From NCBI GenBank assembly GCA_026712715.1, contig JAPOPW010000026.1, forward strand, positions 1 through 55,334: 55,334 nucleotides of DNA, read 5' to 3'. Below the pieces are notes generated by a model. That model worked only from the letters and a program-made list of their open reading frames with translations. It made no database searches and was not told the origin of the DNA. The translations under genes were made by a program, and so were the position numbers. Shown here piece after piece: positions 23,645 through 33,440 of this stretch. Every line of letters begins with the position of its first letter. Position 1 is the stretch's first letter. Source of the DNA: Immundisolibacterales bacterium. Lineage in GTDB: Bacteria; Pseudomonadota; Gammaproteobacteria; HK1.

Positions 23645-25315
23645 TCAGCCGAGGATCCCGGGCAGCTCGAGGCGGTGCTCGCGCGCGCAGTCGATCGCGA
23701 CCTCGTATCCGGCGTCCGCGTGCCGCATGACTCCGGTCGCGGGGTCGTTCCACAGCACCCGCTCGATCCGGCGCGCCGCCTCGTCGGTGCCGTCGCAGCA
23801 GATCACCATGCCGGCATGCTGGGAATAGCCGATCCCGACCCCGCCCCCGTGGTGAATTGACACCCAGGTCGCCCCCGACGCGCAGTTCAGCATCGCGTTC
23901 AGGAACGGCCAGTCCGATACCGCGTCCGAGCCGTCCTTCATCGCTTCGGTCTCGCGGTTCGGCGAAGCGACCGAGCCGCCGTCGAGGTGGTCGCGCCCAA
24001 TGACGATCGGGGCATTCAGCGCCCCGTACTTCACCATCTCGTTGAACGCGAGGCCGAGGCGGTGGCGCTGCCCGAGCCCCACCCAGCAGATCCGCGCCGG
24101 GAGCCCCTGAAAGCGGATGCGCTCGCGCGCCATGTCGAGCCAGTTGTGCAGGTGCGCGTCGTCCGGGATGAGCTCCTTCACCTTCTCGTCGGTGCGGTAG
24201 ATGTCCTCCGGATCGCCGGAGAGCGCGCACCAGCGGAACGGTCCGATGCCCCGGCAGAAAAGGGGCCGGATGTACGCCGGAACGAAGCCCGGGAATGCGA
24301 AGGCGTTCTCCAGCCCTTCCTCCCTGGCCACCTGGCGGATGTTGTTGCCGTAGTCGAGGGTCGGGACCCCCGCGTTCCAGAACGCGACCATGGCTGCGAC
24401 GTGCTCCTTCATCGATGCCCGCGCGGCGGTCTCCACCGCCCCGGGATCGCGCTCGCGCCGTTCGCGCCACTCGCCGAGCGACCAGCCCCGCGGCAGGTAG
24501 CCGTTGATCGGATCGTGGGCCGAGGTCTGGTCGGTGACGATGTCCGGCTTCGGCCCGCGCTGCGCGAGCTCGGGAAAGACGTCCGCCGCGTTGCCGAGGA
24601 GGCCCACGGAACGCGCCTCGCCGGCCGTGGTCCAGCGCCCGATCATCTCGAGCGCCTCGTCGAGATCGGTCGCTTGCTCGTCGAGGTAGCCGGTGCGGAG
24701 CCGGAACTCGATGCGGCCCGGATCGCACTCAACGACGAGACACGAGGCCCCCGCCATCACTGCCGCGAGCGGCTGGGCGCCGCCCATGCCGCCGAGGCCC
24801 GCGGTGAGGATCCACCGTCCCCGCAGATCGCCTCCGTAGTGCTGCCGGCCCGCCTCGACGAAGGTCTCGTACGTGCCCTGCACGATGCCTTGCGAGCCGA
24901 TGTAGATCCACGAGCCCGCCGTCATCTGCCCGTACATCATCAGCCCCTTGCGGTCGAGCTCGTGGAAGTGCGACCAGTCGGCCCAGTGCGGGACGATGTT
25001 CGAGTTGGCGATGAGCACCCGCGGGGCGTCCGGGTGGGTGCGGAACACTCCGACGGGCTTGCCGGACTGGACGAGCAGGGTCTCGTCGTTGCAGAGCGAC
25101 CGCAGGGCCGCGACGATGCGGTCGAAGTCGTTCCACGTGCGTGCGGCGCGACCCGTGCCGCCGTAGACCACCAGCTCGTCGGGGTTCTCCGCCACGTCGG
25201 GGTGCAGGTTGTTCATGAGCATCCGAAGCGGCGCTTCGGTCAGCCACGACCTCGCGGTGATCTCGGGTCCGGTCGGAGGGAAGACATCGCGCCGGTTGCG
25301 ACGGGAAGCGTTCAT
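23645..25315 (-). CDS. hutU: urocanate hydratase
   Basis: This 556-residue enzyme is exactly the usual length of HutU, which converts urocanate to 4-imidazolone-5-propanoate with tightly bound NAD. Family sequence runs throughout: [91 protein letters not shown] and [19 protein letters not shown] chose ATG at 25315, with GGAG seven bases upstream; a frame continues 21 codons further without homology. It is divergent from hutC across an operator-bearing 154-bp gap and convergent with the glutamate-synthase-like operon. HutI and the final Hut step are absent from the window. Confidence 0.97.
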   Translation of the reverse strand: MNASRRNRRDVFPPTGPEITARSWLTEAPLRMLMNNLHPDVAENPDELVVYGGTGRAARTWNDFDRIVAALRSLCNDETLLVQSGKPVGVFRTHPDAPRVLIANSNIVPHWADWSHFHELDRKGLMMYGQMTAGSWIYIGSQGIVQGTYETFVEAGRQHYGGDLRGRWILTAGLGGMGGAQPLAAVMAGASCLVVECDPGRIEFRLRTGYLDEQATDLDEALEMIGRWTTAGEARSVGLLGNAADVFPELAQRGPKPDIVTDQTSAHDPINGYLPRGWSLGEWRERRERDPGAVETAARASMKEHVAAMVAFWNAGVPTLDYGNNIRQVAREEGLENAFAFPGFVPAYIRPLFCRGIGPFRWCALSGDPEDIYRTDEKVKELIPDDAHLHNWLDMARERIRFQGLPARICWVGLGQRHRLGLAFNEMVKYGALNAPIVIGRDHLDGGSVASPNRETEAMKDGSDAVSDWPFLNAMLNCASGATWVSIHHGGGVGIGYSQHAGMVICCDGTDEAARRIERVLWNDPATGVMRHADAGYEVAIDCAREHRLELPGILG

Positions 25316-25430
25316 TGCGGGTCTCCGTGATGCCCTTGGGCAGACCGCGGGCTCGCCGCCCGTGCGGGGTCGATTCATTGCGGCGAACGGAACCGGCCGG
25401 CGAGAGTCGGGTGTGCCGTTTGAGATGCAT

Positions 25431-25464
25431 TATGCCTAGGTCTTATCTATTATATCTAGACATA
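25431..25464. promoter_or_regulatory. 34-bp palindrome, candidate HutC operator with hutU/hutC promoters
   Basis: An AT-rich inverted repeat lies in the hutU-hutC gap: TATGCCTAGGT (25431-25441) and ATCTAGACATA (25454-25464) are mirror images apart from two bases, around a TTATCTATTA-type centre. Each arm is itself a near-palindrome around CTAG, so it may be two tandem dimer sites. The minus strand carries a perfect TATAAT (25449-25454) and the plus strand TATTAT (25448-25453). The repeat therefore covers both divergent -10 regions, as expected for HutC repression relieved by urocanate. Confidence 0.65.
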
Positions 25465-25469
25465 AATGG

Positions 25470-26288
25470 ATGAGCGCAGTCTCGAATGAGTCCCTTCCCG
25501 TTCTCCGCTCGGCAATGAGCGCGCGCGGCTCGTACCTCGAGATCAAGCATCACGTTCTCGGGAAGATACGCGGCGGCGACTGGCCTCCCGGCACCCTGGT
25601 CCCCAAGGAGCGGGAGCTGGCGGAGGCGTTCGGGTGCGCGCGGATGACGGTGCACCGCGCGCTCCGGGAGCTGGCCGAGGAAGGGGTGGTCGAGCGCCGC
25701 CGCCGGTCCGGCACCCGGGTCGCATTGCAGACCACGCGCAGCGCGATGCTGGAGATCCCGCGGGTCGACCACGAGATCGAGCGCCAGGGGGCGACCTACC
25801 GCTACCGGCGCCTGGCCCGCCGGCTCGTCCTTCCGAACGACGCGGTGGCCGGTCACCTCGGGCTCCCCGCGACCCGACAAGCGCTTCGAGTCGACTGCCT
25901 GCACTTCGCCACCGACGTTCCGTTCCAGCTCGAGGAGCGGTGGATCAACCTCGACGCGGTGCCGGACGCGCGCGCGGAGTCGTTCCGCGACACCCCTCCC
26001 AACGTCTGGCTGCTCGAGCGCCGGCCGTGGTTCGAGGCGGAGCACGTGATCAGCGCCGCCGGGGCGTCGGCGCGGCATGCCGAGCGGCTGAATCTGGCGG
26101 TCGGAGATTCCCTCCTGGTGGTGGAACGGCGGACGTGGAACGATACCGGCGTGATCACCTACGTTCGCATGCTGCACCCCGGCCGCTTCTACCGTCTGCG
26201 AACGAGTGCCGGTCCGGCGCCGCGGGCGCCGGGACCGGCGGGGCACGCGAGCTTCGGGCCGCAGGTTCCGCTCCCCTCGACGCCATGA
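25470..26288 (+). CDS. hutC: GntR/HutC-family histidine utilisation repressor
   Basis: This 272-residue regulator has a GntR winged helix (about 22-88: [35 protein letters not shown], read as two motifs, then [21 protein letters not shown] and SGTRVA) and a UTRA ligand domain (about 100-245, [18 protein letters not shown] and [14 protein letters not shown]). HutC proteins repress hut genes and respond to urocanate. It is divergent from hutU and followed about 120 bases later by hutH. The ATG at 25470 lies only six bases after the operator and lacks a Shine-Dalgarno; ATG at 25515 is a credible alternative giving 257 residues. The C-terminal about 25 residues are Pro/Ala-rich and atypical. Confidence 0.88.
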   Translation: MSAVSNESLPVLRSAMSARGSYLEIKHHVLGKIRGGDWPPGTLVPKERELAEAFGCARMTVHRALRELAEEGVVERRRRSGTRVALQTTRSAMLEIPRVDHEIERQGATYRYRRLARRLVLPNDAVAGHLGLPATRQALRVDCLHFATDVPFQLEERWINLDAVPDARAESFRDTPPNVWLLERRPWFEAEHVISAAGASARHAERLNLAVGDSLLVVERRTWNDTGVITYVRMLHPGRFYRLRTSAGPAPRAPGPAGHASFGPQVPLPSTP

Positions 26289-26406
26289 GGGCACTTCCCG
26301 CGCAGCGGTCGGTCTGCCGCGAACGGTCGTCCGACCGTCTCCGGCATGGCCGGTCGACGCGGCCGATGCACGACCCTCGTCCGGAATCCGACGGCCGGGG
26401 GGCAGG

Positions 26407-27963
26407 ATGAGCGAACCGTCGGTCACGGTTCTCGCGCCCGGAACGGTTACCCTCCGCGACCTTCGCGCGGTGCACGGGTCGGATGCGCCGATGCGCCTCG
26501 ACCGCAGCGCGCGAGCCGCCGTCGACGCGGCCGCCCGGCGGGTCGAGGAAGCGGCCGCCGGCAACCACCCCGTCTATGGCGTCAATACCGGATTCGGGAA
26601 GCTTGCGGCGGTCAAGATTGCGGCCGAGGACACGGCCCGACTTCAGCGCAACCTCGTCCTCTCGCACTCGAGCGGGGTGGGGTCGCCGACGCCGCCCGAG
26701 ATCACCCGACTGATGATGGTGCTGAAGCTGCTGTCGCTCGGTCGCGGCGCTTCCGGCGTGCGGTGGTCCGTAATCGAGCTGATGGAAGACATGATCAACG
26801 AAGGCGTGCTCCCGGTCGTTCCCGAGCAGGGGTCGGTGGGCGCGTCGGGGGACCTCGCGCCGCTCGCCCATCTGGCGGCGGTGATGATCGGCGAGGGCGA
26901 GGCGACCCGTCGCGGCCGGACCCTGCCCGGCGCCGCCGCCCTCGCCGAGGCGGGGCTGGCGCCGATCGAGCTCGCGGCGAAGGAAGGGCTCGCGCTCATC
27001 AACGGAACGCAGTTCTCGACCGCGCACGCGCTCGCGGCGCTGTTCGCGGCGTGGCGCAATGCCGAGGCCGCAGTGGTGACCTCGTGTCTTTCGACCGACG
27101 CGATGATGGGCTCCACGGAGCCGCTCCACCCCGGCATTCATGCATTGCGCGGCCACGCGGGCCAGATCGACGTCGCGCGGGCGATGCGCGCGCTCATGTC
27201 CGGCTCGGCGATCCGGGAGAGCCACCGCGAAGGAGACCCTCGGGTCCAGGACGCCTACTGCATCCGTTGCCAGCCGCAGGTCACCGGCGCCTGCGTCGAT
27301 CTTCTCCGTCAGGCGGCGCGCACGCTCACCATCGAGGCCAACGCCGTCACGGACAACCCGCTCGTGCTCGCAGACGGGGTTGTCGCCGGCACCCGAATTC
27401 TCTCCGGCGGCAACTTCCATGCCGAGCCGGTGGCGTTCGCGGCCGACCAGATCGCGCTCGCGATCGCCGAGATGGGTTCCATCGCCCAGCGCCGGGTGGC
27501 GCTGATGGTCGATCCGACGCTCTCGTACGACCTTCCGCCTTTCCTCACGCCCGAGCCCGGCCTCAACTCCGGATTCATGAGCGCAGAGGTCACCGCGGCG
27601 GCCCTGATGAGCGAGAACAAGCACCTTGCGAACCCCTGCTCGACCGATTCGACGCCGACCAGCGCCAACCAGGAGGACCATGTGTCGATGGCGGCCCACG
27701 GCGCGCGCCGGCTGGCCCGGATGAACGCCAATCTTGCGAACATCCTCGGGGTGGAGCTGCTGTGCGCCGCGCAGGGAATCGAGTTTCGCGCGCCGCTCGC
27801 GACCAGCGTCCCGCTCGCTCGCGTGATCGAACGGCTCCGCCGGGAGGTGACGTCCCTCGGAAGCGACCGCCCGCTCGCTCCCGACCTCGCGCGGGCGGCG
27901 AGGCTCGTCGCCACCGGGGAACTCGCGAGCGCCACCGGCGAAGCGCCGCTGCCGGGTCTTTGA
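26407..27963 (+). CDS. hutH: histidine ammonia-lyase
   Basis: This 518-residue enzyme removes ammonia from L-histidine to give urocanate, the first Hut step. The self-cyclising Ala-Ser-Gly of the MIO cofactor is at 146-148 within [14 protein letters not shown]. Other family signatures are [11 protein letters not shown] (57-67), [13 protein letters not shown], the [16 protein letters not shown] region, [16 protein letters not shown] and [13 protein letters not shown] sequence. ATG at 26407 follows a purine-rich GGGGGGCAGG. It lies downstream of hutC on the same strand, and the product is the substrate of HutU, encoded on the other side of hutC. Confidence 0.97.
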   Translation: MSEPSVTVLAPGTVTLRDLRAVHGSDAPMRLDRSARAAVDAAARRVEEAAAGNHPVYGVNTGFGKLAAVKIAAEDTARLQRNLVLSHSSGVGSPTPPEITRLMMVLKLLSLGRGASGVRWSVIELMEDMINEGVLPVVPEQGSVGASGDLAPLAHLAAVMIGEGEATRRGRTLPGAAALAEAGLAPIELAAKEGLALINGTQFSTAHALAALFAAWRNAEAAVVTSCLSTDAMMGSTEPLHPGIHALRGHAGQIDVARAMRALMSGSAIRESHREGDPRVQDAYCIRCQPQVTGACVDLLRQAARTLTIEANAVTDNPLVLADGVVAGTRILSGGNFHAEPVAFAADQIALAIAEMGSIAQRRVALMVDPTLSYDLPPFLTPEPGLNSGFMSAEVTAAALMSENKHLANPCSTDSTPTSANQEDHVSMAAHGARRLARMNANLANILGVELLCAAQGIEFRAPLATSVPLARVIERLRREVTSLGSDRPLAPDLARAARLVATGELASATGEAPLPGL

Positions 27964-28184
27964 CCGCACTTCTTCGTCGGTCCTCCGTGCGGCCGCGAAA
28001 TCCCGGCGTCGAAGCCCGAGAAGACTCGCAGAATCCTCCGGGCGGGCGAAGAAGCGAACGGGCGAAGAAAACGGCTGGAATGGTGCCGCCGCGAGGAACG
28101 CTGTTTGCCCGTCTCGATCTGTCCCCGCCGGGGCCGGACGCGTACTTCAACCGTCTCGCGACGGTACCGGGCGCGCGAGTCTCC

Positions 28185-28820
28185 TCAGGCGGCGTTGCGC
28201 TGCCGCCAGTCCTCGATGTACTCGATGCACTCGTCCGCGTCGGAGACGTCGGCGTAGCGCCGCGACATGTCGCGCAGGTTGTCCCGGTGCGGCCCCTCGT
28301 CGTGATCCCCGACGCAGTCTTCGGGGACGATGGTGCGGAAGCGGTGGCTGAAGCTGTCGCTCACCGTGGCGCGGATGCAACCGCTGGTCACGCAGCCGGT
28401 GACGATGACCGTGTCCACCCGCTGCTTGACGAAGTACGAGGCGACGGTGGTGTCGAAGAAGATCGAGCCGGCGGACTTGCAGATTCGGATGTCGTGTTCG
28501 GGGTCGTAGATGCGCGGGTCGAGCTCGGTGCACGGGTGGCCGTGAATGAACGTCTTGCGCACCGCCTCGACCTTCCAGTAAGGCATCTCGTCCTCGTTGT
28601 GGTAGGCCGTGTAGCAGTTGGCGACCGGCACGCCGCACTTGCGCGCCTTCTCGAGCAGGCGTTGGGTGTTCTCCACCCCGCGCGTGACCAGCGGCGCCCC
28701 TCCCAACGGGTACTGGGCGTCCGTGAATCCCACCTGATAGTCCACCACCACGATCCCGGGCTTGTGGCCGAAGCCGACGGGCACCTGTGCGTAGCTGCGC
28801 TTCTCGTATACGTCCGCCAT
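28185..28820 (-). CDS. isochorismatase-fold cysteine hydrolase, N-carbamoylsarcosine amidase-like
   Basis: This 211-residue protein carries the cysteine-hydrolase triad: D27 in VVVDYQ, K115 in ICKSAGS and the nucleophile C148 in TGCVTSGCIRA. SGCIRA is the form seen in N-carbamoylsarcosine amidase and maleamate amidase rather than in isochorismatase, where the cysteine is missing. It should release ammonia and CO2 from an N-carbamoyl compound, or ammonia from an amide. This would logically follow HyuAB opening a hydantoin, although the hyu genes are 8-10 kb away. ATG at 28820 has GGGAG eight bases upstream. It is convergent with hutH and divergent from the PhyH gene. Confidence 0.85.
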   Translation of the reverse strand: MADVYEKRSYAQVPVGFGHKPGIVVVDYQVGFTDAQYPLGGAPLVTRGVENTQRLLEKARKCGVPVANCYTAYHNEDEMPYWKVEAVRKTFIHGHPCTELDPRIYDPEHDIRICKSAGSIFFDTTVASYFVKQRVDTVIVTGCVTSGCIRATVSDSFSHRFRTIVPEDCVGDHDEGPHRDNLRDMSRRYADVSDADECIEYIEDWRQRNAA

Positions 28821-29022
28821 GGCGGGGCTCCCTGCAACGGGTGAAATCACCGACTCCATCATAACCAACGTGAGCGGTTGCCGCGGAGCGCGGAGGGCCG
28901 GGCAATCGGCCCGGGCGGCGCGGTCGCGCCGGGGCGTAGAATCGACGCCGATGACGACCACCCGCTGCGGGCAGCCGGCCACCGCCGGATGCCCCGGCGG
29001 AAGACGGGGAGGAGGTGGCCCA

Positions 29023-29913
29023 ATGCTCTCGAAGGAACAGATCGAATCGTTCTGGCGCGACGGATTCATCGTCGCCAAGGACGCGGTGAACGCGCGCCAG
29101 CTCGCGGCCCTTCGAGAGGTGCTCGCCGGGTGGGTCGACGAGAGCCGCGTACACGAAGCGCCATTCGGGGAGCCGACCGTCGACGGGCGCCCGCGCTTCG
29201 ACCTCGCGCCGGAGCACACCGCCGCCGCGCCTGCCCTTCGCCGGGTCAACAACCCGAGCGAGGTCGACGACGCGTACATGGAGGCGATGCGCGACTCGGC
29301 GATGACCGACATGGTGGCGGACCTCATCGGGCCCGACGTCAAGCACCACCACTGCAAGATCAACCTCAAGCTTCCCGGCTCCAACACCGAGGTCCGCTAT
29401 CACCAGGACTTCGCCTACACGCCGCACACGAACGACGACGTCGTCACCGCCCTCCTCATGGTCGACGACATGACCCCGGAGAACGGCTGCCTGATGGCGG
29501 TGGCGGGGAGTCACCGCGGGCCGATGCTCTCCCTCTTCGAAGGCGATCGCTTCACCGGCTTCGTCGCCCCCGAAGAGGAGCGGTCCCTGCGGGCACACGA
29601 AGAACCGATACTCGGTCGCGCAGGCGACGTGTGCCTCATGCACACCCGGCTCGCGCACGGCTCGGAGCCGAACCGTTCCCCTTCTTCGCGCGGACTCTAC
29701 ATCTGCGTCTACAGCGCCGCGGACGCCTTCCCGATCGCCCGCAACCCGATGCCGAGCCGCAACGAAGGCATGATCGTGCGCGGCCGCCCGACCCGCCGCG
29801 CCCGCCTCTGCGAGGCGACCGTCGAGCTTCCCGAGCAGCCGATCCGCGCATCCTTCTTCGCGGTCCAGGAAGAGGCGAGCACCGCTCCCTCCATTCCCGG
29901 TTCCGGGCGCTGA
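29023..29913 (+). CDS. phytanoyl-CoA dioxygenase (PhyH) family oxygenase
   Basis: This 296-residue Fe(II)/2-oxoglutarate dioxygenase shows the metal facial triad H127 and D129 (RYHQDF) and distal H212 in AHGSEPNRS, plus R223 (SSRGLY) for 2-oxoglutarate. HHHCKINLKLPGS (108-120) and NGCLMAVAGSHRG (154-166) are typical of bacterial PhyH proteins that hydroxylate small molecules. The gene is preceded by GGAGG seven bases from ATG 29023 and diverges from the cysteine-hydrolase gene with about 200 bp between. The substrate is unknown. Marine and symbiotic bacteria carry many PhyH proteins acting on osmolytes, phosphonates or N-methylated compounds. Confidence 0.88.
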   Translation: MLSKEQIESFWRDGFIVAKDAVNARQLAALREVLAGWVDESRVHEAPFGEPTVDGRPRFDLAPEHTAAAPALRRVNNPSEVDDAYMEAMRDSAMTDMVADLIGPDVKHHHCKINLKLPGSNTEVRYHQDFAYTPHTNDDVVTALLMVDDMTPENGCLMAVAGSHRGPMLSLFEGDRFTGFVAPEEERSLRAHEEPILGRAGDVCLMHTRLAHGSEPNRSPSSRGLYICVYSAADAFPIARNPMPSRNEGMIVRGRPTRRARLCEATVELPEQPIRASFFAVQEEASTAPSIPGSGR

Positions 29914-30036
29914 GACGAAGGCTATTCCGTCGCGCGGTCGAGGAGCGGGGCTGGAGCGATCCCTGCTACGCGGCGGGGTTGGACCTGGCGGGACCGGGCG
30001 GCCCGCTCGAAGGCGTTTCGAGAATTCGGAGGATCA

Positions 30037-32247
30037 ATGAATACCGTACCCCCTGACGGCGCTCCGCGGTCGAACTGGTTCGTTGGCGCGAGCTGGGGCG
30101 AGGAGAGCGGGGATCAGACCCTGCGCTTTCTGCAAGAAGGAATCTGGGAGAACGGATACGACGACAGGTATCTCGATCGGGTAAGGGCCATGCGCGCGGG
30201 GGATCGGATCGCGATCAAGTCAACCTACACCCGCAAGCACGACCTTCCCTTCGACAATCGCGGCGCGAGCGTTTCGGTCATGGAGATCAAGGCGACCGGG
30301 ACAATCACCGAGAACCCGAACGACGGCAAGCGGGTGCAGGTCGAATGGCTAGCTCCGCAAGATCCCCCGCGCGAGTGGTACTTCTACACGAATCGACGAA
30401 CGATCTGGCGCGTGACTCCCAGCGAGTGGAAGACGGACGGGCTCCTACGATTCGCTTTCGAGGGCAGGTCGCAGGACATCGATCGCTTCCGCAGCGACCC
30501 GTACTGGCGCGAGCGGTACGGGTCCGATGCCAGCGAACGATTTCATTGGACGGAGTTCTACGAGGCAGTCGCCGAGAAGCTGCTCGCATACCGGAACGAT
30601 CGGCGCCCCCTCGTCGAGGGCATTCGCGAGATCGCGGACCGCCGTCCCCTGTTGTCTTACCTCCAGGAAAAATTCTCGGACGGCCGCGTAGGCCCGTTGA
30701 CGGATATCTGTCCGTTCACGGCCATGGGCACGTTCAATCGCTCCGTGACCGGCGCCAACCGAAGGGAAATCGCGGCCGAGATGGCGGAGCTGCTCGGGGT
30801 CCAGGTACCAGTTCCGAATTCGGTCGATGGGATACCCTTCCTCAACAATCAGAGATCGTGGTTCTATAGCTACGCGAAGTCTCGCGGAGACGGTGACATC
30901 GATGCGCTCTGGCGCGTGTTCGCGGCGGCGAGCCGTTTCGTGGATTCGGATCAGCCCGAGCGACGCGCGGAGCTGGCGGTGGCGTACGATGAAGCCACAA
31001 AGGTCCGGGGGGTGGCGTGGAATCTGTCGGTAGGTCTCTTCTGGGCGCATCCGTGGGACTTTGTCACGCTCGACGTCCCCTCGCGGAGCTACCTGTCGGA
31101 CCGGCTTCGTTTGATGCTGCCAGGCGCGGGCCGGCAGCGTCCGCTCGACGGCGAGAGCTACCTGAAGCTCCTGGATGACCTGAAAATCCGCTTTGAAGAG
31201 GAGAGCTATCCGGTCCACAGCTTTCCGGAGCTCTCGTACGAAGCCTACCGCGCTCGGGGTTCGGACAACCCGCCACGGACCGGCAACGAAGACGGCGAAC
31301 TCACGGACGACAATCCCTCCATCCCGGAGGTCGTGCCACCGCTCCCTCCGATCGAGCCGTACTCGATCGACGACGTGCTCGCGGACGGCTGCTTCCTCGA
31401 ACGCGGCGAGATCGAGCGCCTGATCGAACGCCTCCGGACGAGGAAGAACCTCATCCTGCAAGGGCCGCCGGGTACGGGCAAGACATGGATCGCGAGGCGT
31501 CTCGCGTTCGCGCTCATGGGGGAGAAGGACGAGGACAAGGTCCGCACCGTCCAGTTTCACCCGAATCTCTCCTACCAAGACTTTGTCCGGGGCTGGCGGC
31601 CGGCGGGGGACGGGAGGCTCGAGCTGGCCGATGGCGTGTTCATGGAGGCGATCCAGAACGCGTCCGAGAATCCGGCGGCGAAGCTCGTGGTGGTGGTCGA
31701 GGAGATCAACCGCGGGAATCCCGCGCAGATCTTCGGCGAGCTGCTGACGCTCCTCGAAGCGGGCAAGCGAACCCCCGGCGAGGCCATCGAGCTTTGCTAT
31801 CCGGACGCGGACGGGAAGCGGCGGCCGGTCCACATCCCCGAGAACCTCCACGTCATCGGAACGATGAACATCGCCGATCGGTCTCTCGCCTTGGTGGACC
31901 TCGCGTTTCGCCGCCGCTTCGCCTTCGTCACCCTCGAGCCCAAGCTCGGAAAGGCGTGGCGCGATTGGGTGGTCCAGGAAGGGGGCGTCGATCCGGAGCG
32001 GGTCGAGGATATCGAGCACCGGATCACCGATCTCAATGAGAGGATTGCCGGGGACCCGAGCCTTGGCAAGCAGTTCCGGGTAGGCCACAGCTACGTGACC
32101 CCCACGCACCGCATCGAGGACGGGGCCACGGGGGATTGGTTCCGGCAGGTCGCGGAGACCGAGATCGGTCCGCTTCTGGAGGAGTATTGGTTCGACTCGC
32201 CCGAGAGGGCGAACGAGGCGGTGGAGAGGCTCGTCGCGGGATGGTGA
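30037..32247 (+). CDS. mcrB: McrB-like AAA+ GTPase with N-terminal PUA/EVE-like reader domain
   Basis: This 736-residue protein is the motor subunit of a type IV (modification-dependent) restriction system. Residues 10-140 (WFVGASWGEESGDQTLRF, AGDRIAIKSTYTRK, PREWYFYTNR) form a PUA/EVE-like domain, a fold used to flip and read modified bases. Residues 180-400 form a helical middle region of unknown role. The AAA+ part has Walker A GPPGTGKT (476-483), the Walker B region VVVVEEINRG (551-560) and the McrB signature MNIADRS (610-616). GGAGG precedes the ATG. The stop overlaps mcrC by seven bases. It would translocate DNA and activate McrC when methylated or hydroxymethylated cytosine is found. 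Confidence 0.92.
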   Translation: MNTVPPDGAPRSNWFVGASWGEESGDQTLRFLQEGIWENGYDDRYLDRVRAMRAGDRIAIKSTYTRKHDLPFDNRGASVSVMEIKATGTITENPNDGKRVQVEWLAPQDPPREWYFYTNRRTIWRVTPSEWKTDGLLRFAFEGRSQDIDRFRSDPYWRERYGSDASERFHWTEFYEAVAEKLLAYRNDRRPLVEGIREIADRRPLLSYLQEKFSDGRVGPLTDICPFTAMGTFNRSVTGANRREIAAEMAELLGVQVPVPNSVDGIPFLNNQRSWFYSYAKSRGDGDIDALWRVFAAASRFVDSDQPERRAELAVAYDEATKVRGVAWNLSVGLFWAHPWDFVTLDVPSRSYLSDRLRLMLPGAGRQRPLDGESYLKLLDDLKIRFEEESYPVHSFPELSYEAYRARGSDNPPRTGNEDGELTDDNPSIPEVVPPLPPIEPYSIDDVLADGCFLERGEIERLIERLRTRKNLILQGPPGTGKTWIARRLAFALMGEKDEDKVRTVQFHPNLSYQDFVRGWRPAGDGRLELADGVFMEAIQNASENPAAKLVVVVEEINRGNPAQIFGELLTLLEAGKRTPGEAIELCYPDADGKRRPVHIPENLHVIGTMNIADRSLALVDLAFRRRFAFVTLEPKLGKAWRDWVVQEGGVDPERVEDIEHRITDLNERIAGDPSLGKQFRVGHSYVTPTHRIEDGATGDWFRQVAETEIGPLLEEYWFDSPERANEAVERLVAGW

Positions 32248-33440
32248 CCGCGGTCGCCACCGCACCCGCTGCCGCGACGAAGGACGACGGTGCCGGATAT
32301 GTCGGCCGTATCCCGGTCCGAAACCTCTGGCTCCTCATGCTCTACGCCTCCGACCTGTTCCGGATGAACGGAACGGACGACGTAGCGCCGGAAGACGATT
32401 CCGACGAGCTGCCGGATCTCGTCGGCGAGATCCTGGCCCACGCCGTTGAGAAACGGCAGAGGCGCCAGCTCAGTCTGGGCTACCGTTCCCGGCGCGACGT
32501 CCTGCACCGGGTGCGGGGGCGGATCGACGTTCTCGCGACGGAACGCCGGCAGCTCCTTGCGCGAGGCCGGGTAGCCTGCCGCTTCGACGAGCTGACCATC
32601 GACACCCCTCGGAACCGGTTCGTCCGGGCGGCGCTGGATCGGATTGCCCGACTCGTCCGGCGGCCGAACTTGGCCCATCGCTGCCGGGGGCTCGCAAGTG
32701 ACCTGAAGACGATGGGGGTCGGTGGTCACCCCCCGACCCCGGCCGAGGTGAGGGCGGAACGCTTCGGACGGCACGATGCGAACGATCGCTTCATGGTGGC
32801 CGCTGCCAAGTTGGCGTTCGACCTCGCCCTGCCCACCGAGGCGGCCGGCGCCAGCGCACTGCCTCGTCCCGGCCGCGAAGAGCGATGGGTACGCCGTCTG
32901 TTCGAACGGGCGGTGGGCGGGTTCTACGACATCGTTCTGAGCGGGCAGGGATGGCGGGTTGAGCCGGGCGGGACGAGGCTCCGCTGGCCGGTCGAGCGCA
33001 GCACGCCGGGCATCGGCAAGATCCTGCCGGCCATGCGCACCGACATCGTGCTCGAGCATCGCCCGTCCGGTCGCAGAGTTGTCATCGACACGAAGTTCAC
33101 CTCCATCCTGACGAGCGGCTGGTATCGGGAAGAGACCCTTCGTAGCGGCTACCTCTATCAGGTATACGCCTATCTCCGTTCTCAGGCCGGCCGGGGGGAC
33201 CCGATTGCGGATCGGGCCGAGGGTCTGCTGCTGCACCCCTCCGTCGGGGGGAGCGTCGACGAAACGGCGGTGATCCAGGGGCATGCCATCCGATTCGCCA
33301 CCGTGGATCTGGCGGCGCCAAGCGCGACGATCCGCCGTCAACTGCTGAAGGTGGTCGAGCCTCCGCTCGACATCCGGGAGAGCGCGAGCGCGGGAGGCTC
33401 CGCTCGCGCGGGCGGAGCGACGGCCGAACAGACGCGTTGA
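32241..33440 (+). CDS. mcrC: McrC-like PD-(D/E)xK nuclease subunit
   Basis: This 399-residue protein is the McrC partner of the preceding McrB. The N-terminal half (IPVRNLWLLMLYASDLF, DVLHRVRGRIDVL, DTPRNRFVRAALDRI) is the McrB-binding and stimulating part. The nuclease core is at RTDIV (D268) and VVIDTKF (D283-x-K285), followed by SGYLYQVYAYLR, the typical McrC C-terminal helix. The ATG at 32241 overlaps the mcrB end, and GTG at 32244 is an alternative. The last about 25 residues are Ser/Ala/Gly-rich. Together the pair forms a complete McrBC system. Confidence 0.92.
   Translation: MVTAVATAPAAATKDDGAGYVGRIPVRNLWLLMLYASDLFRMNGTDDVAPEDDSDELPDLVGEILAHAVEKRQRRQLSLGYRSRRDVLHRVRGRIDVLATERRQLLARGRVACRFDELTIDTPRNRFVRAALDRIARLVRRPNLAHRCRGLASDLKTMGVGGHPPTPAEVRAERFGRHDANDRFMVAAAKLAFDLALPTEAAGASALPRPGREERWVRRLFERAVGGFYDIVLSGQGWRVEPGGTRLRWPVERSTPGIGKILPAMRTDIVLEHRPSGRRVVIDTKFTSILTSGWYREETLRSGYLYQVYAYLRSQAGRGDPIADRAEGLLLHPSVGGSVDETAVIQGHAIRFATVDLAAPSATIRRQLLKVVEPPLDIRESASAGGSARAGGATAEQTR

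Noticed and set aside
26346..28844. An 832-codon plus-strand frame across hutH and the cysteine-hydrolase gene
   Set aside because: It is out of frame with hutH over its first part and antisense to the hydrolase in the second; low-complexity Arg/Gly content and no family resemblance.
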